A model generated the notes under the pieces. The model had not been told where the DNA came from. It searched no databases and worked only from the letters and a program-made list of their open reading frames with translations. Shown here piece after piece: positions 57,251-64,000 of a DNA stretch of 64,000 bases. The DNA comes from Undaria pinnatifida. Its lineage: Eukaryota > Sar > Phaeophyceae > Laminariales > Alariaceae. Position 1 is the first letter of the stretch. Each line of letters begins with the position of its first letter. The stretch lies in contig JABAKD010000016.1 of NCBI GenBank assembly GCA_012845835.1, forward strand, positions 943,343-1,007,342. Direction: 5' to 3'. The position numbers and the translations under genes were made by a program.

Positions 57251-58899
57251 ATATAGAAGTGTGCGAAAATCGAATGTGTAAAGTTGCGCGGATCGAATCT
57301 ATCGAGGTGCGTTATTAAACTGGTACGCTACTATGCGGGTGTGATAGTCCAAGGCATGCCAAATAACAGTGTATATGCATGATGTTGACGTGAATTGACT
57401 TGTGGCTGGTTGATGATACCCGAAGGGCAAGCGCCTCAACTACATGCAGATGGACGGAACCCCCCGTTTCGTTAACATTGTAAAAGGTGGGTAAAGTACA
57501 GATGATGCAAGCACGATTTAGAACGTTTAAAACCGCACACGAACCACAGAGAGTGGGAAAATCCAGACGACCGACATTCTAAGGAACCGTTCGAACGATT
57601 AAAAAAACACGTGAAGTCCAGAGAAAGTGGACATATCCCCACGTTAGGTGATATTTATCGCTGCAAACGGTGCTCAGAAGGCCGGCCGTTTGCCGACCTT
57701 CTGTGAGATCGACAACGATAAGACATCCTTTCGTGGGGTTCAGCTGGTTCTATAATATAATGTGAACCCCGGGTCCGAACTTGTTTAACTGCGACGCAAA
57801 ATCCAGATATTTTTCGGTTGTTGATGCCCCACAAGAAGAGCAGATGACAGGCGTGACGGTTGTGCCGCGGTGTCGCATGCATGGCTCTTGGTAAGTTGAA
57901 AAACAAAACGGCATGACAATCATCAACAACGCTTATCTACAACGACGCCGTACAAGGTCAGAGGACCCTGGGGATGTCGGTGAGACATTCCCCAGAAATT
58001 CTACCGTCGATTTCTACAAAACGGCATTTTACGGCCACTTTTCCACGAGTAAGTAAGGTCGTCGAACCGTTATATTACTGCCGCCACAGCTTGCTACTCC
58101 ACTGCGTGCTGCGGCGCCACAGTGACAACGGGATTGGAATGTCTCTGAAACTCCATAGTTCGCTCCAGCTACTCACTTGGTGTATTACGCTGTTGCTGTA
58201 TCACTGTTGTGGCTACAGCACACGGCCTACACTGGGTGCTGGGTGTAACATACCACGCTGTACTGTTGTTACTCAGCAGCAAGTTATGCTCCTCTAACAG
58301 CTAGTTGATAGTGCATACTCCACTTAGGTGGAGAAGTGCCAATCACTGACACGACCTCTCGATGCGCGTGACATCTAAACATGCAGCCTTTCCATACTCG
58401 GCTATCTTAGTATATTCCTACAGTAATTTCGTACTTGATTGGATTAAACTCTCACATCGTGTCACTGATGCGGATCCGCTCGTGCTGCTGCCGTTGCGAC
58501 GATGCCCATAAGGGGGAGCACCCGAGTGGTAGTTAAAATAGCGAGTCGCAAGCCTTCTGATGATCAAGGAAACAATGTGACAGCCAACGGTGAAAATAAG
58601 AAACCCTCCCCCGTCGTACACAATAAAATTAATCCTGATATACCATAGCCGTAGATAGGTCATACCGCCGTACTGATGATAAAGTCGACCCGTCCTACTC
58701 CAATTTTATGTATTCTTATTTTACTTAGCAAACCAGGCTCAACCCGCGTTCGTTGTCATGGTCGCCGATTTGGAATTACAATGCTTACTCTGCTGCGTCG
58801 GTACCTTGCGGTGCACGTTAGTGAATATATTGCTAATATGCAGCACCTTGCAGTAGCAAGTACGAGACGGCGTCATGTTGTAGATCCTCCCTCGATCGT

Positions 58900-60120
58900 C
58901 TTCCACGACACGGCCAGGAAAGCATAGGCATCCACATCGAGCAAAAATCCGTACCGAATGGCGCCGAGAAGCTTGTACCTGGTGGTGTAGTCGAACATGT
59001 CGTTATGGCTGATCTCCTCCGGTGTGTCCATATTTTGCTGTTTCGTACGCTGCCTGTACGTTACATCACACATGCGTAAAGATAGCCCAAAGGGAAAAAA
59101 GAAAGATTCAAGAATATTCCAACGCTGTGATCAGCGTGAGAAGTCCTTGATAAATTACATGGTCGTACGAAAACCCCGGAGGCATTCTCGATACATTTTT
59201 CGATCGTGCGTATCTTGCTGCTGGACGTGTTCCTGATTCCGACGTCAACGAGCATTGTACTGCGGGCGCGTGATGAAGACTGGTGTCATATTTCAGCTCT
59301 ACCAGCTCGGGAATGAATAAGAATCACAGAATGAGGTGCTTAGTGCGCGAAACGTGCCATCGTTTGGCAACGACTGGCGTTTTTGATCCTGGGGCCGTCG
59401 CAGTTCACGACCACCGTAATGACCGCCTTGAGATCCAGCTCTCCCAAGGAGTTGCTTCGTTTATCCCGTACGCTGGCTGTCATCATCTCGGCCTCTAATG
59501 TTGACTGGGCTGTTAGCGCCTTGCATCTTGAGCCCGCATCTGATAATCTGTCCGTTCAGGGAAAATATGAACTATGTGTATGACATATGGGTGTTCAGGA
59601 CGGTGGTGGATGGCGCAAAAAGGTCCTTGCTATCCTGTGCCGAATTCCAAGATCCTGCGCGAGGTTTGCTCTCTTCCGCTATCGTACGCGCCTGAAACCC
59701 CGTTCAGCTGATAGTCGGTGTGGGGTTTGGACTCGGCTGGTGTGGAGGCATGGATCAGCCCTGGAATACCCGTAGCTGGTGCGACCCCTGGCGAGGGAAG
59801 CCGTGTCGATCGTTAACACCAAACTCTGATGCTCTGGTGACACCAGCTGATGGTTTCTCCGCAATTCCTGGACAAGTGCTCGACAATCCAAGTAGTGATG
59901 CCCGGCGAGCCCATGCGATGATTTGCTTGTGGTTCTCCGATATTTGATACTTCGGCGACCACAATTGTCGATGCTCGTAAAATTCAAAGCGACGACGTGG
60001 CGCCGATCCCGTGCGATGGTGTTCCTGTAACCCCATACGCTGACGATCCGGTGATCCCAGACGCTGATGCGCCCTTGGTGCGTGCGCCGCCGAAGGTGTT
60101 TTCATTAGTTGGATTGGGTC
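58900..60120 (+). other. Intron region paralogous to 24.7-26.0 kb
   Basis: Aligns in patches with the possible copia remnant and the degenerate repeat of gene A intron 4 (gtacgctggctg, gatcccagacgctgatgc). It is more decayed than in A, with no open frame of note. Confidence 0.4.
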
Positions 60121-60196
60121 TCATGCTCGTAGCCACGTGATGATGCATCCGGTGCGACGATGACATTCCAGACCATGGTGATAATGTTACAGATTC

Positions 60197-60375
60197 TGGT
60201 GGTTACTCCGATCGCGCTTATTACGGGTTGTGTGCCTCATTAACGATATAGATAGGCGACTCCCCTTGCAACTACAGTGTAGATATCAGGGTCAACAGGG
60301 TGATGTTAGGCAGTCTGTGATCGGAAACTATTAAACCCGTTTCTGAGGGGGACAAAATCTGACAGCTGTGGAAGG
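60197..60375 (-). mobile_element. R1 fragment truncated at both ends
   Basis: Inverted internal part of R1 (actccgatcgcgcttattac to gacagctgtggaagg), without the AT-rich end. It lies about 260 bp before exon 5 of copy B and has no counterpart at that place in A. Confidence 0.5.
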
Positions 60376-60635
60376 AATATATCGTATAGTCTATACCTGG
60401 TAATCCAGTATTGCGCATGGATTTGCGACTGAAAATTTATGTGATTTGCGATACGTCCCAACAAGTGTTGATGTGTTCCATTTTGTGCGAGATATGCCGA
60501 TCGCATATTACAATATGGATGCCTATATATTGTGAGCAGCAACTGATACGTTACATAGTGCACACCAGATATTAGTACCCGTGCTTATGATCTTGCACGC
60601 GACCGTGCGGCTGTATAATACAAACACAACCGCAG

Positions 60636-60972
60636 GTACATGACCCGTGCGCTGGGTGACACGTGCGAAATCAGCCAGAACGAATACCTTACCTGGCCCG
60701 ACTGCGAGGCCCACCTCAGCCTCACCACCACCAACAAAGACTTCTACTCGTGGGTGTGGGAAGCCCAGGGCGCCCCCCACGGGCATGTCCATCTCTGGCT
60801 GGGAGGATTAATGGACTGCGACAACATGTGCAGGAAAATAAGCCAGGTTGCGAGCGCCGAAGTTGGTGAAATGTTTGCTTTCTTGTTGCTCCCCCACCGA
60901 AAGTCACTGTGGTCCAACGGCATTTGGAGCTGCGAAGGAGAAAAAGCTACTGTGGATGTTAAGCCTTTGAAG
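60636..60972 (+). pseudogene. Copy B exon 5 (intact exon)
   Basis: 337 nt, same borders as A, no stop. It keeps APHGHVHLWLGG, with changes just after it (GTFDCGYVF versus GLMDCDNMC). It is the best-preserved exon of copy B. Confidence 0.8.
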
Positions 60973-61769
60973 GTGAGCAGAAAATGCTTGCAGGAGGACA
61001 GCGTCTGGCCATCGAGGCTGCTGGATAGCCATTCCTTTTTAGCGGACACACTATTCACAGGGTAGATCGGCTTCCCACATTTTGGAAAGTGCGATCGCTC
61101 AAGAACTCCGACTTTAAGTACTTCTCCTCCGTTAAAGTGCAGGCCCATTTTCGTTGTGCCCCTCCGCCACTGGGGCGGAACGGCCGGCCCTCAACCTTTG
61201 TACAAACTGTCTACAGACACGAGCCTGTGCGATAACTTTGTAGATATTCACCGTGGTATTGTGTGCAGTGCGTTTGGGCGTTTAAGGATTGGCCGTAGGG
61301 ATAGTGTTAGCGTTTAACAACCATTCCCGAACAACGCCGAAACCAGTGTATATCAGTGTCTGAGCTGTAAACAATCCTTCCATGGGCTTATATCTACAAA
61401 TTGTTTAGCCCGAGGAATGGGGAGAGTGATGTGTCTAGTGGAGACCGATATGATGTGTTGTCTCTGTATTGTCGCATCTGATGTGCGGGAGTTTGGACGG
61501 TTTCCGGCAGGAAATATAACGGTAACGGGGAGGTCGGCTTTTCTGAAGTTGGCGGGGGGGCGGGCGAGAAGAAACAGTTGATCTCCTCTCACGTGACCGC
61601 CCCACGCTATTTCTTTTTAATGGTCGCGCAGCTGCCATGCAGTTGGTTGGGAGGACTAGAGCGGATAAAATAGGAGAGTATCCCCGTCCCTTATCCTGTC
61701 CCAAACGGTTGTCGTCAACCCACAGATGACCAGTTGAAGCTTTTTTAGGTTCCTCGTAAAGCAATAGGA

Positions 61770-62120
61770 GAGCTCTCTACACTCAAACAGCAACCTGACC
61801 TTGAGCAACATTATCTACGCAACCCGATGAACAACCCCATCGGCTCCGAACGTAACGAATATATGAGGAAATATATTGATGGGATTGCAAAGATCTCGGG
61901 TAGTTCCGCAGTTGAAGAACCCAGCTGTAAGAGACGCTTGGGCCCAAATGTGGTCACTCTGCCGTGGCATGACTCCGGAAAGGTCCACCGCTCCATAATC
62001 GGATGTAGGAACCGCGACCAAGCACCGCATTCGCTAGAAACAAGGTGGGCCATGAGCACAACTCTATTCCGGGCAATCTCGTGCCAACAAACGACTCAGG
62101 GCATTAACAATAGCAGTTTC
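61770..62120 (+). other. Conserved intron 5 segment, unit B
   Basis: Counterpart of 27600-27960. A C run (cccccccccc) near 62128 marks its right end. It has no coding frame in common with A. Confidence 0.4.
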
Positions 62121-62209
62121 CGGTCGCCCCCCCCCCCCGTTATTAATGCGTCTTCGTTTGCAACGCTTTCTTCTCCTTTACGCGCATTTGGCGATGTACG
62201 AGGACGCAG

Positions 62210-62393
62210 CTGTTGACGAACTACAAATGCGGTTGCCTAGACTACGAGCTCACGGAGGGGGACGACTACAAGGATATTATCCCCGCATCTCAAATACTTC
62301 GAGTTTTTGATGAGGGATTTCCGCGAAACGATCCAGCGGCATGTGGTCGAGATGCTCTGCCACGGAGTGGTTAAGTTGGGCGACATGCTGCAG
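62210..62393 (+). pseudogene. Copy B exon 6 (one-base insertion)
   Basis: 184 nt against 183 in A. The difference is in atccccgcatctc versus atcccccacctc, near 62285. Sequence on either side stays homologous (YKCGCLDYELTEGDDY, then RHVVEMLCHGVVKLGDML in the shifted frame). Confidence 0.75.
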
Positions 62394-63886
62394 GTAGGGT
62401 GGGACTACTACAACAGCTGGGTCTGGGGATGTTGCGCAAATCGAGCATTCGAAAAAGAATATGTCATATTCCAGCCGAGACGATTTAATGGTTGTGTTCG
62501 CAATCCTCTATAGATAGAGTTAAGCGGGCAGGGCGGATGCCAATCGCGCCCCCCGCAGCTGGCGAATCGGCCAATTAAATGATGAAACACTTACTACCAC
62601 CTACACCGGAATGAGATGGGCTCGATTGTCGATGTCGACGTCGATTGGATCGATCACATCATCTTCAATCGAAGTAACCGAGACCAATTCCTAGCCCTGG
62701 CGGTGTTTGCTCTGCCGTACAGCCTAGCACTGCCCACGCAAACGCATTCATTTGTTCAGCGCACCAGCTGAGTTAGATACGAGATGATATCAACCTATGT
62801 TGAACGACTCATCTGAAAAAAACAGAAGCAATGGATTTTAGCGACAAAGGTGGACCAACACGTTTGGGTTCTGACGTAGCTAGTGCTGGTGGTAAGGGTC
62901 GGGGGTGAAGATGAGGACACTCGAATGGGACGGTGATTTCCATTGCTTGTGAAGTGGGGTCCTAAGCCACGGTGGGGAAATGCTTCAAATGATAGATATT
63001 TCTCCCACGAGTTTCGCGATGACTGAGTATGGCTTCGTGGGCGCGTTGAGGGTTGAGCGCGTAGTCCGATCCTGTCCGGGCAGAGGTCTAGTAAGTATTG
63101 CACGACGCACGAGACGTCTGTACGACTTAGCTCAGCTTCGACAAAGGGTACAAGAGAATTGACGCTGAACCCTAACCGTAACCATAACACGGACCGTCTA
63201 GTAAAGACCCTGGACTGAAGCTTTACTGAGTAGTTTGTGCCCACGATCAACGTATATGAAAAAGCTAGACCAAGTGATAAACACCGAGGCAAGAGGTTGA
63301 TGCCGAAGCTGATCGAGTGGCTTCATGAACTAAGCTACCCTAGCGGCTTCATGAACCACTCCAATAGTCCACCTGCCATAGAACAGATAGGGATGTAGCT
63401 TGCAGCGCTGGGGTCATCCCAAACATTCCCGTTGCGGGAGGGGTCATTGATATTCACCGTACCGGCTCTAGGCAGACGATGTGGTCGCGGATTGCGCATC
63501 CTTAGTGGGAAGCACACCAATATTTTCCTTTTTTTTGGTCGTCAACTGGTACATAGGTGGGACGAGATCGGTTTGCCGAGGTTATGGCACGACGTCACGA
63601 TAGGGCTGCTCTTGCTGCCTTGATCTGTATCTCTCTCCCCCTCCCTATTTATCTCCTTCCCTCTCTCTTTATCTACCGTGGCGTATGACTCTACCGAACA
63701 ATGCGGCAACATACGACAGTTACATAGAGTGTGGTGGATTACCACGTAAGAGTAAATTTAAAGTATCACGGACTATTTGATCAACGGACTGACTGAACGA
63801 CCGACCGATCGACGCAAATATATTAACCGCCACGGCCCGATGTGCGTCGGCCTTCCCTATTGAAACCCCTGACCCCAATCGAACAG

Positions 63887-64000
63887 TCGAGCTCTACGCT
63901 GGACCCGATGTTCTGGCCGATCCACCCCACGATGGAACGCCTATGGCAGTTAGCTGTGGTGACAGGCCAAGTGACGGAGTTCAACTGGCCGGACAGCGAC
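63887..64000 (+). pseudogene. Copy B exon 7, partial at window end
   Basis: Acceptor gaacag, then SSSTLDPMFWPIHPTMERLW and on to the last base of the window. It keeps the CuB histidine (IHPTMERLW). The rest lies outside. Confidence 0.8.

Larger units (their letters stand above)
49560..64000 (+). pseudogene. Tyrosinase copy B, broken and running off the window
   Basis: Exon equivalents: 49560-50337, 53546-53674, 60636-60972, 62210-62393 and 63887 to the window end. Exons 3 and 4 of gene A have no counterpart between 53675 and 60635, so two CuA histidines and the PYWDF core are missing, and joining exon 2 to exon 5 would also break phase. Exon 1 has a +1 near 49602, a -1 near 50092 and a +1 in a G run at 50316-50322. 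Exon 6 has a +1 near 62285. Exons 2, 5 and the visible part of 7 are open and well conserved. As read it cannot encode the enzyme. Assembly error could explain single-base indels but not the lost exons. Confidence 0.8.

Overview
This is eukaryotic nuclear DNA. About 90 percent of it is non-coding, introns are 1-8 kb with canonical GT-AG borders, and dispersed repeats are dense (tRNA-derived SINE-like elements, truncated retroposons, a LINE reverse-transcriptase remnant, minisatellites). I see no operons, no functional tRNA or rRNA gene and no CRISPR. The one recognisable gene family is a membrane-anchored, tyrosinase-type binuclear copper oxidase, present as two head-to-tail copies. Long introns, expanded tyrosinases and repeat style suggest a stramenopile alga, most likely a brown alga. 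That placement is inference, not shown by the sequence.

Layout. Positions 1-7.2 kb are repeat-rich flank: a SINE-1 copy, an R2 retroposon copy, a 460-bp tandem duplication, and an inverted pair of tRNA-like SINE-2 elements around a LINE remnant. From 7.28 to 30.5 kb lies duplication unit A: a G-rich tract, an orphan exon, R2/R1/SINE-1 repeats, a 5' flank, and tyrosinase gene A in seven exons (9662-10441, 13300-13428, 17048-17269, 18446-18564, 26512-26848, 28078-28260, 29944-30510). The exons join to one uninterrupted 778-codon frame with a type II membrane anchor and all CuA and CuB histidine positions. From 30.5 to 42 kb is a spacer holding two minisatellite fields with palindromic cores and, on the minus strand near 36.5-37.4 kb, a decayed TnpB/Fanzor-like protein.

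From 42.04 kb to the window end lies unit B in the same order: G-rich tract, orphan exon, R2, then a 3.4-kb field of CCATGG-centred repeats not seen in unit A, then tyrosinase copy B (exons at 49560, 53546, 60636, 62210 and 63887). Copy B has no counterpart of exons 3 and 4, which carry two CuA histidines and the PYWDF core, and it has single-base indels in exons 1 and 6. It is a pseudogene as read, and it continues past position 64000.

Repeats appear to have shaped the locus. A ~1.4-kb C-rich block ending in an R1 element occurs once in A (where part of it also forms a 0.6-kb-arm inverted repeat) and twice in B, flanking exon 2. The exon 3-4 loss lies in the same interval as the downstream B block. 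A filled/empty site pair within the window shows R1 inserting with a short target duplication. Gene A encodes a predicted secretory-pathway or cell-surface phenol oxidase. A link to polyphenol or wall cross-linking is inference only.
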